From assembly GCF_026230175.1 (NCBI RefSeq), contig NZ_CP104208.1, forward strand, positions 1,240,001 through 1,304,000: a stretch of DNA of 64,000 nt, read 5' to 3'. A program made the translations under genes and the position numbers. Shown piece after piece: positions 27,977-35,928 of the stretch (its first letter is position 1; each line of letters begins with the position of its first letter). Source of the DNA: Desulfovibrio mangrovi (GTDB lineage Bacteria; Desulfobacterota; Desulfovibrionia; Desulfovibrionales; Desulfovibrionaceae). The notes beneath the pieces are model-generated. The model had not been told where the DNA came from, did not search any database, and was given only the letters and a program-made list of their open reading frames with translations.

Positions 27977-28582
27977 ATGTCCGAAAGAATTACGTATCCC
28001 GTCAAAAAGCGTGAAGGTCTGGGCAAGGGCGCTAACCGCCGCCTGCGTGAAGAAGGCCTGATCCCCGGTATCTTCTACAGCACGACCGGTGAAAATATTC
28101 CTGTTACGACTGAAACCCTTCCCTTCTCCAAGCTCTTCAAGAGCGTTGGCAAGACCACCGTTTTCAACCTCGACATCGAAGGCGAATCCAAGCCCTGCAT
28201 GCTGTGGAAGGTTGAAATGCACCCCTTCAAAAACCGCGTTCAGCACATCGACTTCTACGGTGTGGACCTTGAAAAGGAAATTTCCGTCAAGGTTGAAGTA
28301 AAGCTCGCAGGTTCCTCCAAGGGCGTTAAGGCTGGTGGCCGTCTGGAGCACTACCGTAACACCGTAACCATCACCGGCAAGCCCGAACTGCTGCCCCCCT
28401 TCATTACCGTGGACATCACGGAAATGCAGATCGACAGCTCCGTGTTCGCCTCTGCCCTGCAGCTGCCTGAGGGCGTTCGCGTTGTTTACGACACCGACTT
28501 CGTAATCCTTCGCATCGTTCCCGGCCGCGCTGCTGCTACCGAAGAAGCTGCTGCAGACACCGGCAAGAAGAAGAAAAAGTAA
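27977..28582 (+). CDS. rplY: 50S ribosomal protein L25 (CTC family)
   Basis: Binds 5S rRNA in the large subunit. The 201-aa protein is the longer two-domain CTC form: N-terminal L25 domain (KREGLGKGANRRLREEGLIPGIFY; FKNRVQHIDFY) plus C-terminal TL5-like beta domain, ending in a lysine-rich tail (TGKKKKK). TAAAGGAG lies 7 nt before the ATG. It is followed by a strong terminator and then pth, the usual rplY-pth order. Confidence 0.96.
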   Translation: MSERITYPVKKREGLGKGANRRLREEGLIPGIFYSTTGENIPVTTETLPFSKLFKSVGKTTVFNLDIEGESKPCMLWKVEMHPFKNRVQHIDFYGVDLEKEISVKVEVKLAGSSKGVKAGGRLEHYRNTVTITGKPELLPPFITVDITEMQIDSSVFASALQLPEGVRVVYDTDFVILRIVPGRAAATEEAAADTGKKKKK

Positions 28583-28598
28583 TTATTCTGTTTCGTTC

Positions 28599-28637
28599 CG
28601 GCCCCATACTCGACGGTATGGGGCCGTTTTCTTTTTT
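28599..28637 (+). terminator. Intrinsic terminator after rplY
   Basis: A perfect 10-bp stem (CGGCCCCATA with TATGGGGCCG) with an 8-nt loop is followed by TTTTCTTTTTT. It separates prs-rplY from pth, so pth may have its own promoter or depend on read-through. Confidence 0.9.
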
Positions 28638-28675
28638 CAACCGCCAGAATACAAGCACAACGAGGTATCTCTCCC

Positions 28676-29290
28676 ATGCAAGCCGCAGGTCTTATCGTCG
28701 GTCTGGGCAACCCAGGCAAGGAATACGAAAACACCCGCCACAATCTCGGCTTCATGGCCGTTGACCACCTCATGGATGACGCGCGCAGATTCAATCCGGA
28801 TGCGGTTTCTCCCCTTTCAACCGGCAAGAAGAAGTACCTGCTCTGGAAATGCATGCCCGGTGGGCTGCGCAGCACATGGCTGGTAGCCAAGCCACAGACA
28901 TACATGAACCTTTCCGGTGAAGCCGTGGCTCATATATGCGGCTTCTACAATCTCGATCCGGAACAGGTTCTGGTTGTGCATGACGAGCTTGATTTACCGC
29001 TCGGCCGAATGCGCTTCAAGACCGGCGGAGGGCTTGCCGGCCACAATGGCCTCAAGTCCATTGCCCAGCATCTGGGAACCAAGGATTTTCACCGGCTTCG
29101 CCTTGGCATCGGCAAGCCGGATCATCCCAATACTGCGGGCTTTGTTCTCAGCCGTTTTTCCGGTGAGGAAGTACGCATCGTGGAGCAGGTGCTGGATGGA
29201 GCTCTGAAGGGTATGCTCACCTTTGCAGAGAAGGGAGCTTCCGAAGCCATACATGTAGTGAACGCCTTTGATGCCTCCCCAAATAGTTAG
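28676..29290 (+). CDS. pth: Peptidyl-tRNA hydrolase
   Basis: Releases peptide from drop-off peptidyl-tRNAs. The 204-aa protein has GLGNPGKEYENTRHNLGFM with the catalytic histidine, KPQTYMNLSGE, VVHDELDLPLG and GGGLAGHNGLKSI. Length is normal. It follows the rplY terminator by about 40 nt and has GAGG upstream of the ATG. Confidence 0.96.
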   Translation: MQAAGLIVGLGNPGKEYENTRHNLGFMAVDHLMDDARRFNPDAVSPLSTGKKKYLLWKCMPGGLRSTWLVAKPQTYMNLSGEAVAHICGFYNLDPEQVLVVHDELDLPLGRMRFKTGGGLAGHNGLKSIAQHLGTKDFHRLRLGIGKPDHPNTAGFVLSRFSGEEVRIVEQVLDGALKGMLTFAEKGASEAIHVVNAFDASPNS

Positions 29291-29374
29291 TCAAATTGGC
29301 ATGGACTACCGCATCGGAATAAGCTACTGTACTTTTTCGCGCTAAGAGAATTGAAGACTTTAAGGAGACGGACG

Positions 29375-29887
29375 TTGTTCACCCCGGATCAATTAGTGGT
29401 GTACCCTGCACAAGGTGTAGGCAAAGTGGAACGCATCGAACGGCAGACCATTGGTGGGGCCGAGGCAGAGTTCTACATTGTCCGCATTTTGAGCAACAAT
29501 GTCACCCTCATGGTGCCGGTCAGGAATGCCGTCAACGTCGGTCTCCGCGCCGTATGCTCTGCCGAACAGGGCGCCAGCATTCTTGATAGCCTTGCAGACC
29601 GTTCCGGTTTCACCGGCTACACAGGCCAGAACTGGAACAGACGCTATCGCGAGTATTCTGAAAAGCTCAAAAGCGGCGAGCTTGCCGATGTCGCGTACGT
29701 GCTCAAGGAGCTCCTGCTCATCGGTAAGGATAAAGAACTTTCCTTTGGCGAACGCCGCCTGCTTGAGCAGGCCATGGGCCTGATTACGCTTGAACTGGCT
29801 CATGCTCTGGGTAAAAAGCAGCAGGATGTGCAAACGGAAATCGAAGAAATGTTTGCTGATGTCCTTGCCGTCCAGGAAAAAAGTTAG
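29375..29887 (+). CDS. CarD-family transcription regulator (TTG start)
   Basis: A 170-aa CarD/CdnL-type protein: N-terminal Tudor-like RNA-polymerase interaction domain (TPDQLVVYPAQGVGKVERIE, FYIVRILSNNVTLMVPV) and a C-terminal helical domain (RYREYSEKLKSGELADVAYVLKELLL). The family stabilises the open complex, mostly at rRNA and housekeeping promoters. The TTG at 29375 is chosen because AAGGAG lies 7 nt upstream; another TTG at 29351 has no ribosome site. It lies between pth and rho. Confidence 0.9.
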   Translation: MFTPDQLVVYPAQGVGKVERIERQTIGGAEAEFYIVRILSNNVTLMVPVRNAVNVGLRAVCSAEQGASILDSLADRSGFTGYTGQNWNRRYREYSEKLKSGELADVAYVLKELLLIGKDKELSFGERRLLEQAMGLITLELAHALGKKQQDVQTEIEEMFADVLAVQEKS

Positions 29888-30057
29888 CACGCCCAGTTGC
29901 GTTCCGCATGGTAATACGCTAGGTTTTTACCAACGCACTTGTGGTGCACGGCATTACCGCCTCGCAGCACCAATCACTCGCATACATTTGAAGTCTTCCT
30001 GCCATGCCCCGTTGGGAGCATCTGACAGTACTTCCACGGACAGCATATACCTTCATG

Positions 30058-30086
30058 ACATGCGGAAATTCATGTTTCCGATGTCC
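30058..30086 (+). promoter_or_regulatory. Hairpin in the rho leader
   Basis: GACAT-CGGAAA pairs with TTTCCG-ATGTC around a 6-nt loop, 11 bp with a single bulged G at 30063. It ends 41 nt before the rho ATG. There is no T-run after it, so it is not a terminator; a role in rho mRNA folding or autoregulation is only a possibility. Confidence 0.4.
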
Positions 30087-30127
30087 TACAGCCTTACATC
30101 ATCACCCTACAACGCATTTGAGTCCTT

Positions 30128-31597
30128 ATGGCCACAAAGAAAGACGTTGATGAGAGCAAGCAGGAATCAGCTCCGCGCACGCGCAGCCAGTCCAAACCCT
30201 CTCAGAAGAAACGCAAGCAATCTTCCCCGTCCAAGGGCGACAACAAGCAGTCCAAGCCCGCCTCCCGTCCCAACCGAAAAGTCGAATTTGACGACTACGA
30301 AGTTGATGCAACTGCCGCACAGACAGAAAGCAACGGTGACAACGGACTTCATCTCTCCGAACTGAAACTCAAGACCGCCGCAGAGCTCATGGAGCTCGCC
30401 GATCAGTATCAGATCGAGAACCCGAGCAACCTTCGCAAGCAGGAGCTGATCTTTGCCCTGCTGCAGCGCTGTGCAGCGCAGAACGGAGCCATCTTCGGAG
30501 ACGGCGTTCTGGAAATCCTTCCGGACGGCTTCGGCTTCCTCCGCTCGCCTATGTACAGCTACATGCCCGGGCCGGACGATATTTACGTCTCTCCCTCGCA
30601 GATTCGCCGCTTCGGCCTGCGCAAAGGGGATGTGGTATACGGCCAGATTCGTCCCCCAAAGGAAGGCGAACGCTATTTCGCCCTGCTACGGGTAACCGAA
30701 ATCGGCTTTGAACCGCCGGAACGCTCCAAAAATCTCGTCCTGTTTGACAACCTGACCCCCATTTACCCGCAGCGCCAGCTTAAAATGGAAAATGGTCAGG
30801 AGAACTACTCCGGTCGCGTTATCGACCTCATGGCCCCCATCGGCTGCGGACAACGCGGTCTGATTGTAGCCCCTCCCCGCACCGGCAAGACTATGCTTCT
30901 CCAGTCTCTTGCCAACTCCATCAACGCGAACAATCCGGACGTCTACCTTATCATTCTTCTCATCGACGAACGTCCTGAAGAAGTGACGGACATGGAGCGC
31001 ACCGTAAAGAACGCGGAAGTTGTCAGCTCCACCTTCGACGAGCCGCCGCAGCGCCATGTTCAGGTTGCAGAAATGGTGCAGGAAAAGGCCAAGCGTCTTG
31101 TGGAGCGAGGCAAGGATGTCGTTATCCTCCTCGACTCCATCACACGCCTCGGCCGCGCATACAACGCCGTCACGCCCTCTTCCGGCCGCGTGCTTTCCGG
31201 CGGTCTGGATGCCAACGCCCTGCAACGCCCGAAGCGCTTCTTCGGTGCGGCCCGAAACCTTGAAGAAGGCGGCAGCCTTACCATTATTGCCACCGCCCTC
31301 ATCGACACCGGCTCCCGCATGGACGAAGTCATCTTTGAAGAATTCAAGGGCACCGGCAACCTCGACATCTACCTTGACCGCCACCTCGCGGAAAAGCGCG
31401 TCTTCCCCGCCATCGACATCAATCGAACCGGCACCCGCAAGGAAGACCTGCTCCTCGACGACGAAGTGCTCAACAAGGTCTGGATCCTGCGCAAGATTCT
31501 CTCCCCCATGTCTTCCATCGACAGCATGGAATTCCTGCTCGGGAAAATGCGCGGCACCAAGAGCAACGCCGATTTCTTTGTCGCCATGACAAAGTAG
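30128..31597 (+). CDS. rho: Transcription termination factor Rho
   Basis: Hexameric RNA helicase that terminates transcription. The 489-aa protein has an extra N-terminal region of about 75 residues rich in K, R, S and Q, then the Rho N-domain ([14 protein letters not shown]), the cold-shock-like RNA-binding fold ([16 protein letters not shown]), Walker A APPRTGKT at 248-255, Walker [17 protein letters not shown] and the Q/R-loop region. The basic extension resembles that of Rho in high-GC and some other bacteria and may add RNA contacts. It is preceded by a 240-nt leader. Confidence 0.97.
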   Translation: MATKKDVDESKQESAPRTRSQSKPSQKKRKQSSPSKGDNKQSKPASRPNRKVEFDDYEVDATAAQTESNGDNGLHLSELKLKTAAELMELADQYQIENPSNLRKQELIFALLQRCAAQNGAIFGDGVLEILPDGFGFLRSPMYSYMPGPDDIYVSPSQIRRFGLRKGDVVYGQIRPPKEGERYFALLRVTEIGFEPPERSKNLVLFDNLTPIYPQRQLKMENGQENYSGRVIDLMAPIGCGQRGLIVAPPRTGKTMLLQSLANSINANNPDVYLIILLIDERPEEVTDMERTVKNAEVVSSTFDEPPQRHVQVAEMVQEKAKRLVERGKDVVILLDSITRLGRAYNAVTPSSGRVLSGGLDANALQRPKRFFGAARNLEEGGSLTIIATALIDTGSRMDEVIFEEFKGTGNLDIYLDRHLAEKRVFPAIDINRTGTRKEDLLLDDEVLNKVWILRKILSPMSSIDSMEFLLGKMRGTKSNADFFVAMTK

Positions 31598-31620
31598 TCC
31601 TTCCCCGGTCTCAAACATTG

Positions 31621-31651
31621 AGCCCGTGTTCGTCAGAACACGGGCTTTTTT
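31621..31651 (+). terminator. Intrinsic terminator after rho
   Basis: An 11-bp perfect stem (AGCCCGTGTTC with GAACACGGGCT) with a GTCA loop and a T6 tract ends the long housekeeping run. Confidence 0.92.
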
Positions 31652-32032
31652 CGTTTTTACGCTATATAGCACCCCAGTGACTCCTGCATACGCATTACAG
31701 GCATGAAAAACTTTTCACATACTCCAATCAATGGACTGTTCACACAAACAACTATTAATCACTCACAAAAGCGAAGTCACTGCACTCCAACGGCCTTGTC
31801 ACATCTATATTCGACATGCAACACCTTACAACTGTATTGCCACATATTGAACATTCAATCACCACAGCACTGCCGTAACAATCAATAATTTCTATTGAAA
31901 TCACCCCAAAAGATTTGCAATCCATTGACACAACACGAAAAGGGATTGTAACTATCTATGCGGTTACAACAAAGCTATAGGGTGTTATATAGCTAGGGGT
32001 TTTTCAAAACGCCAAAAAGTAAGGAGGCAGGG
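31652..32032 (+). other. AT-rich regulatory spacer upstream of hysBA
   Basis: About 380 nt between the rho terminator and hysB without a credible gene; it is clearly richer in A and T than its surroundings. It holds TTCACA half-sites at 31714 and 31739, a consensus-like TTGACA at 31925-31930 without a clear -10 at 17-18 nt, the dyad at 31946-31969, a 7-bp hairpin at 31973-31994 and the strong TAAGGAGG ribosome site of hysB. Confidence 0.6.
31946..31969. promoter_or_regulatory. Perfect dyad TTGTAAC-N10-GTTACAA upstream of hysB
   Basis: Two perfect 7-bp inverted half-sites are separated by one helical turn plus centre spacing typical of a dimeric regulator. It lies 15 nt after a TTGACA hexamer and 63 nt before the hysB ATG, where a repressor or activator of the hydrogenase promoter would bind. 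I do not recognise the regulator; it does not match the Rex, HcpR or Fur consensus that I know. Confidence 0.5.
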
Positions 32033-32989
32033 ATGAGTCTCAGCAGGCGTGATTTTGTTAAAATGTGCACAGGCACGGTGGCAGGCATGGGTATTTCCCA
32101 GATGTTCCACCCCAGTGTCTGTGAAGCCATTTCCGGCACTCTGAACGGCAGCCGTCCGCCCGTTCTGTGGTTGCAGGGTTCTGGCTGCACCGGTTGTTCA
32201 GTATCGTTGCTGAACGCCGTTAACCCTCACATCAAGCAGGTACTGCTTGATGTCATCAGCCTTGAATTCCACCCCACCGTTATGGCTTGGGAAGGCGAAC
32301 CCGCCATGGAGCACATGTTCAAGATTGCTGATGAATACAAGGGTGGCTTCTTCCTCGCAGTGGAAGGCTCCATCCCTGTTGCCGAAGACGGCAAGTTCTG
32401 CGTTATCGGTGAAGCCCATCACAAGGAAATCACCATGGTTGACGCAATGAAGGAACTCGCACCCAAGGCTGCCGCTGTGCTCGCACTCGGCACCTGTGCC
32501 GCTTACGGCGGCATTCCCGCTGCAGAAGGCAGCGAAACCGGTGCAATGTCCGTCAAGGCATTCTTCGAACAGGAAGGCATTTCCACCCCCGTAGTGAACA
32601 TCCCCGGTTGCCCCCCCCATCCTGACTGGATCGTGGGTACCGTGGTTGTCGCCCTTGAGGCCATCAAGACCCACGGTCTTGCCGCTGGTCTGGGTGAAGT
32701 CGTCAAGCTGCTTGATGATCAGGGCCGCCCCACTCCCTTCTTCGGTGAGAACATTCACGACAACTGTCCCTACCTCCCCGATTTCGAGGCGGACAAGATG
32801 TGTGAAACTCTCAGCCAGAAGGACGGCTGCCGCATGAGCGTGGGCTGTAAGGGTCCCAACGCCATGGCAGACTGCTTCAAGCGCAAGTGGAACAACGGCA
32901 TCAACTGGTGCGTTCAGAACGCTGTATGTATCGGTTGCGTAGAACCTGACTTCCCCGATGGGCAGTCTCCGTTCTACGAGTCCCTGTAA
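32033..32989 (+). CDS. hysB: Periplasmic [NiFeSe] hydrogenase small subunit
   Basis: Electron-transfer subunit with three iron-sulfur clusters. The 318-aa precursor starts with a Tat signal (SRRDFVK at residues 4-10) that carries the folded heterodimer to the periplasm. Cluster ligands follow: proximal GSGCTGC (C52, C55), GTCAAYGG and GCPPHPDW, then the C-terminal cysteine-rich region with NCPYLPDF, CKGPNAMADC and CIGCVEPDFPD. Eight C residues in a row (32611-32618) encode part of GCPPHP. It precedes hysA by 40 nt and has TAAGGAGG upstream. Pairing with the Sec-containing large subunit identifies it as HysB. Confidence 0.94.
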   Translation: MSLSRRDFVKMCTGTVAGMGISQMFHPSVCEAISGTLNGSRPPVLWLQGSGCTGCSVSLLNAVNPHIKQVLLDVISLEFHPTVMAWEGEPAMEHMFKIADEYKGGFFLAVEGSIPVAEDGKFCVIGEAHHKEITMVDAMKELAPKAAAVLALGTCAAYGGIPAAEGSETGAMSVKAFFEQEGISTPVVNIPGCPPHPDWIVGTVVVALEAIKTHGLAAGLGEVVKLLDDQGRPTPFFGENIHDNCPYLPDFEADKMCETLSQKDGCRMSVGCKGPNAMADCFKRKWNNGINWCVQNAVCIGCVEPDFPDGQSPFYESL

Positions 32990-33029
32990 GCTGGCTTTGA
33001 CGTCTTTCATCGTTTGAAGGAGGAACAAT

Positions 33030-34574
33030 ATGTCTTCTTGTGCACGCAAAGGTGCAGCCGGCCACGGTAAGACTGCGCACATTGCCATCGATCCGGTTAC
33101 CCGAATCGAAGGTCACCTCAAGGCTGAAGTGACCGTTGAAGGTGGCAAGGTCGTAGATGCCAAGCTTTCCGGCGGCATGTATCGCGGTTTTGAAACCATT
33201 CTCCGCGGTCGCGACCCCCGCGACTCTTCCCAGATCGTACAGCGTATCTGTGGCGTGTGCCCCACCGCTCACGCTACTGCTTCCGTTATGGCTCAGGATG
33301 CAGCCATGGGCACCAAGGTGACCACCAACGGCCGCATCACCCGTAACCTTATCCTCGGCGCCAACTACCTGCAGTCTCACATTCTGCACTTCTATCACCT
33401 GGCCGCCCAGGACTTCGTTCAGGGTCCCGACAGCGCTCCCTTCGTGCCGCGCTACAAGAACTCTGACCTGCTTACCGACCGTAACAAGGGTCTCGCCGCT
33501 ATCAACGCCGCTGCCGTTGACCAGTACGTGGAAGCCCTTGATGTTCGCCAGATCTGCCATGAAATGGTAGCCATGTTCGGCGGCAAGATGCCTCACGCTC
33601 AGGGCCTCGTGGCCGGTGGCGCATCCGAAATTCCCACCAAGGATCGCATCCTTGAGTACGCTGCCCGTTTCGACAAGGTTAAAGAATTTGTTCTCAACAA
33701 GTATCTGCCTGTCGTTTACACCGTTGGTTCCCAGTACAAGGATCTCTTCGCAGTAGGCCAGGGCCATCGCGCCTGTATCGCCTACGGCGTATTCCCGCTG
33801 AACGACGAAATGACCAAGTTCATGATGAAGCCCGGCGTATACTACGGCGGCAAGGACCATGAACTTGATCCTTCCAAGATTCACGAAGACGTGAAGTACT
33901 CCTGGTTCGACGACAGCACCACCGGTCTGCACTACTCCAAGGGCCAGACCAAGGTTTCTCCCCACAAGGAAGGCGCTTACTCCTTCGTTAAGGCTCCCCG
34001 TTACAACGGCGTTGCCTGCGAAGTGGGTCCGCTGGCCCGTATGTGGATTGAGAACCCGCCCCTGTCCCCCATCGGCCAGAAGGCTCTCAAGGAGCACTTC
34101 GGCCTCGACGCCAAGAACTTCCGCGATCTGGGCGAAGACGCAGCGTTCTCTCTCATGGGCCGCCACGTAGCCCGTGCTGAAGAAACCTGGTACATGCTCA
34201 GCTTCGTTGAGTCCTGGCTGAAGGAAGTAAAGCCCGGTGAAGAAACCTACGTGAAGCCCGAAATTCCGGCTTCCGGCGAAGGTACCGGTTTCACCGAAGC
34301 TCCCCGCGGCGCCCTGCTGCACTTCCTGAAGATCGAAGACAGCAAGATCGACAACTATCAGGTTGTTTCCGCTACCCTGTGGAACTGCAACCCCCGCGAC
34401 GACAAGGGTCAGCGCGGTCCTGTCGAAGAAGCCCTCATCGGCATTCCCGTTCCGGACATTGAAAACCCCGTGAACGTGGCGCGTCTCATTCGCGCCTTTG
34501 ACCCGTGACTGGGCTGTGCCGTGCACGTGATGCACGCAGAGTCCGGCAAGGTTTCTGTTGTTGAGTGCAAGTAA
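33030..34574 (+). CDS. hysA: Periplasmic [NiFeSe] hydrogenase large subunit, selenoprotein (in-frame UGA = Sec493)
   Basis: Catalytic subunit that splits or makes H2. The reading frame has a UGA at 34506-34508 and continues in frame to TAA at 34572-34574, giving 514 residues. N-terminal nickel ligands are C74 and C77 (RICGVC); the C-terminal motif reads D-P-Sec-L-G-C-A-V-H, with Sec493 replacing the first cysteine of DPCxxC and C496 the last ligand. Cleavage after H499 would remove a 15-residue tail. Standard gene callers stop at the UGA and lose the active site. The N-terminus MSSC resembles the lipidated N-terminus described for the D. vulgaris enzyme. A candidate maturation protease follows. 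Confidence 0.95.
34506..34536 (+). promoter_or_regulatory. Sec codon and bacterial SECIS hairpin of hysA
   Basis: The UGA at 34506-34508 is followed 11 nt later by a perfect 6-bp stem (CGTGCA 34520-34525 with TGCACG 34531-34536) closing a CGTGA loop. A loop G lies about 18 nt after the UGA, within the spacing usual for bacterial SECIS elements read by SelB. Confidence 0.75.
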
Positions 34575-34598
34575 CTCAATGTAGATTCCGCCAAGTCG

Positions 34599-34627
34599 AG
34601 AGGGCCGGTTTATCCGGCCCTCTTTTT
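34599..34627 (+). terminator. Intrinsic terminator after hysA
   Basis: A 10-bp perfect stem (AGAGGGCCGG with CCGGCCCTCT) with a 5-nt loop and T5 ends the hysBA transcript and separates it from the maturation protease gene. Confidence 0.9.
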
Positions 34628-34652
34628 ACTGGAACCACCTGCATTAATGCGG

Positions 34653-34720
34653 TGCGTGCCTTCTGCCAGCCGGAGGGAGCAATCCCTCCGGACTGGTAAG
34701 GCGCTCGACTTTCCGCGCAC
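34653..34720 (+). other. Large structured element between hysA and the maturation protease gene
   Basis: Nested stems: GTGCG/CGCAC outer, GCCTT/AAGGC, CCAG/CTGG, and a perfect 9-bp CCGGAGGGA/TCCCTCCGG capped by a GCAA tetraloop. It has no T-run and follows the hysA terminator. A further 7-bp hairpin (GCGGCTT/AAGCCGC) lies at 34755-34773. It could be an mRNA leader of the protease gene, a small RNA or a dispersed palindromic repeat. Confidence 0.5.
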
Positions 34721-34831
34721 GCCTTATGGCTGCGCATGCAATTTGCTGTATACTGCGGCTTGCGGCAAGCCGCCCCATCGGGGTATCGTCCACTCCGTCC
34801 AAAGAACTTTTGCCAACTGACAGGATTCACC

Positions 34832-35311
34832 ATGGGAAAACTACTCGTACTGGGCATTGGCAACAGCCTGCTCACCGACGACGGCGTCGGCGTATTTGCC
34901 GCAGAAACTCTGCAAAAGGAAACGTGGCCTGAAGAAGTCACCATCATAGAAGGCGGCACCTTCACTCAGGACATTTTCTATCTCTTTGAAGGCTATGACA
35001 GATTGCTGGTTCTGGATGTTATCCATGCCGGACACGAGCCCGGCACACTGTATCAGTTGACCGAGGAAGACCTTGTATCCAACGAAAGCCAGCGTATTTC
35101 CATTCATGACATCGATATGCTGGATTCTTTGAAAATGTGTGAACTCAAATGCGGCAGCAGACCTCGCATGGAAATCATTGGAATGCAGCCCAAAGACATC
35201 ACGACATGGAACATAGGTCTCTCAGAACCATGTCAGGCACGTTTTGACGAGTTTATCAGACTCGCGCGCAAGGAAATCGCACGCATTGTCGAAGAAATGC
35301 GTCAGGCATAG
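34832..35311 (+). CDS. Hydrogenase maturation protease (HyaD/HybD family), probably for HysA
   Basis: Nickel-dependent endopeptidase that removes the C-terminal tail of the large subunit after metal insertion. The 159-aa protein has the family start LLVLGIGNSLLTDDGVG, the DVIHAG aspartate and the IHDID histidine. Where HybD has a nickel-binding Glu (TDE) this protein has Asp (TDD), as in HycI-type proteases. Position just after hysBA suggests HysA as substrate; HynA has its own candidate at 38706. AGGA precedes the ATG; a longer frame to 34736 would enter the upstream hairpin. Confidence 0.88.
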   Translation: MGKLLVLGIGNSLLTDDGVGVFAAETLQKETWPEEVTIIEGGTFTQDIFYLFEGYDRLLVLDVIHAGHEPGTLYQLTEEDLVSNESQRISIHDIDMLDSLKMCELKCGSRPRMEIIGMQPKDITTWNIGLSEPCQARFDEFIRLARKEIARIVEEMRQA

Positions 35312-35315
35312 ATAA

Positions 35316-35352
35316 CAACAAGGCCCCGCTACCAAGCGGGGCCTTGTTGTTT
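35316..35352 (+). terminator. Strong intrinsic terminator after the HysA protease gene
   Basis: A 14-bp perfect stem (CAACAAGGCCCCGC with GCGGGGCCTTGTTG) with a 6-nt loop and a short T tract isolates the hys block from the hyn block. Confidence 0.9.
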
Positions 35353-35928
35353 CCTACCAGAAGAGTTGTCTTTCTTCTGAAAAAAAGTTTTCGAAACATT
35401 CTTTTTCCTCAGCAGAACTGATTGCACAACCAGCATCTCCCCTTATCCTAACTCTTCCGCACCTCACTCATCGACGACAGCGCCCGACAGCGCATTCGTC
35501 TGTCTTGCCCCCTCCACTCTGCATCAACACTTGCTCGCCGGACATTGCTCCCGATGTGCCGCGCTTCGGCTTTATTGCCTACCGCAAAGATAGTTTTTCC
35601 ACCTTCTGCACTGCGCATCCGTTCAACAATACCTACTACAAAATTGAGAATATCTTTTTTTCAATCAAAAATTTCAATCGATACTCCTGCATTACATGCC
35701 CCAACTCTATCGTTACTGATATTTTTTATTAAACCCACTTTATCTTTTTGATATTTCTATTGTATAGTCCCTCCGACTCCCGTTTCTGGTTGCTGTTTGA
35801 AGCGGGAGGCTTGCGCATACCTATCCTGGCAGAAGGTAACGCACCATTCCGGACGTTCTGTCCGGTCACACTCCGGTGTTTGGGATGCACCGGAGAATGC
35901 AGACCCTGTTTTATTCAAGGAGGTTCCT
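35353..35928 (+). other. Non-coding spacer upstream of hynBA
   Basis: About 575 nt with no credible gene; short frames at 35505-35751 and the upstream extension of hynB have no family features. The first 400 nt are AT-rich. A possible -10 TATAGT lies at 35763-35768 with only a weak -35. The last 100 nt hold two consecutive hairpins and the hynB ribosome site AAGGAGG. Confidence 0.6.
35849..35895 (+). promoter_or_regulatory. Tandem hairpins in the hynB leader
   Basis: Hairpin 1 pairs CCGGAC with GTCCGG around GTTCT (35849-35865). Hairpin 2, starting 5 nt later, is a perfect 8-bp stem CTCCGGTG with CACCGGAG around 9 nt (35871-35895). Both lie between the presumed promoter and the hynB start at 35929. 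CCGG-containing strands of the two could pair with each other, allowing alternative folds. Confidence 0.45.

Noticed and set aside
31703-31888. 61-aa frame upstream of hysB
   Set aside because: Lies in the AT-rich regulatory spacer, has no Shine-Dalgarno and an unlikely composition (many T, H, N, Q).
32611-32618. Run of eight C residues in hysB as a possible frameshift or phase-variable tract
   Set aside because: It encodes the conserved GCPPHP motif in frame and the protein is full length; a coincidence of Cys/Pro codons.
35505-35751. Two overlapping short frames (about 70 aa) upstream of hynB
   Set aside because: No ribosome site, no family feature, AT-rich low-complexity translation; treated as non-coding spacer.
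35821-35860. Possible sigma-54 promoter (TGGCAG ... ACGCA) before hynB
   Set aside because: The GG and GC dinucleotides are 11 nt apart instead of 10 and the flanks do not match the -24/-12 consensus.
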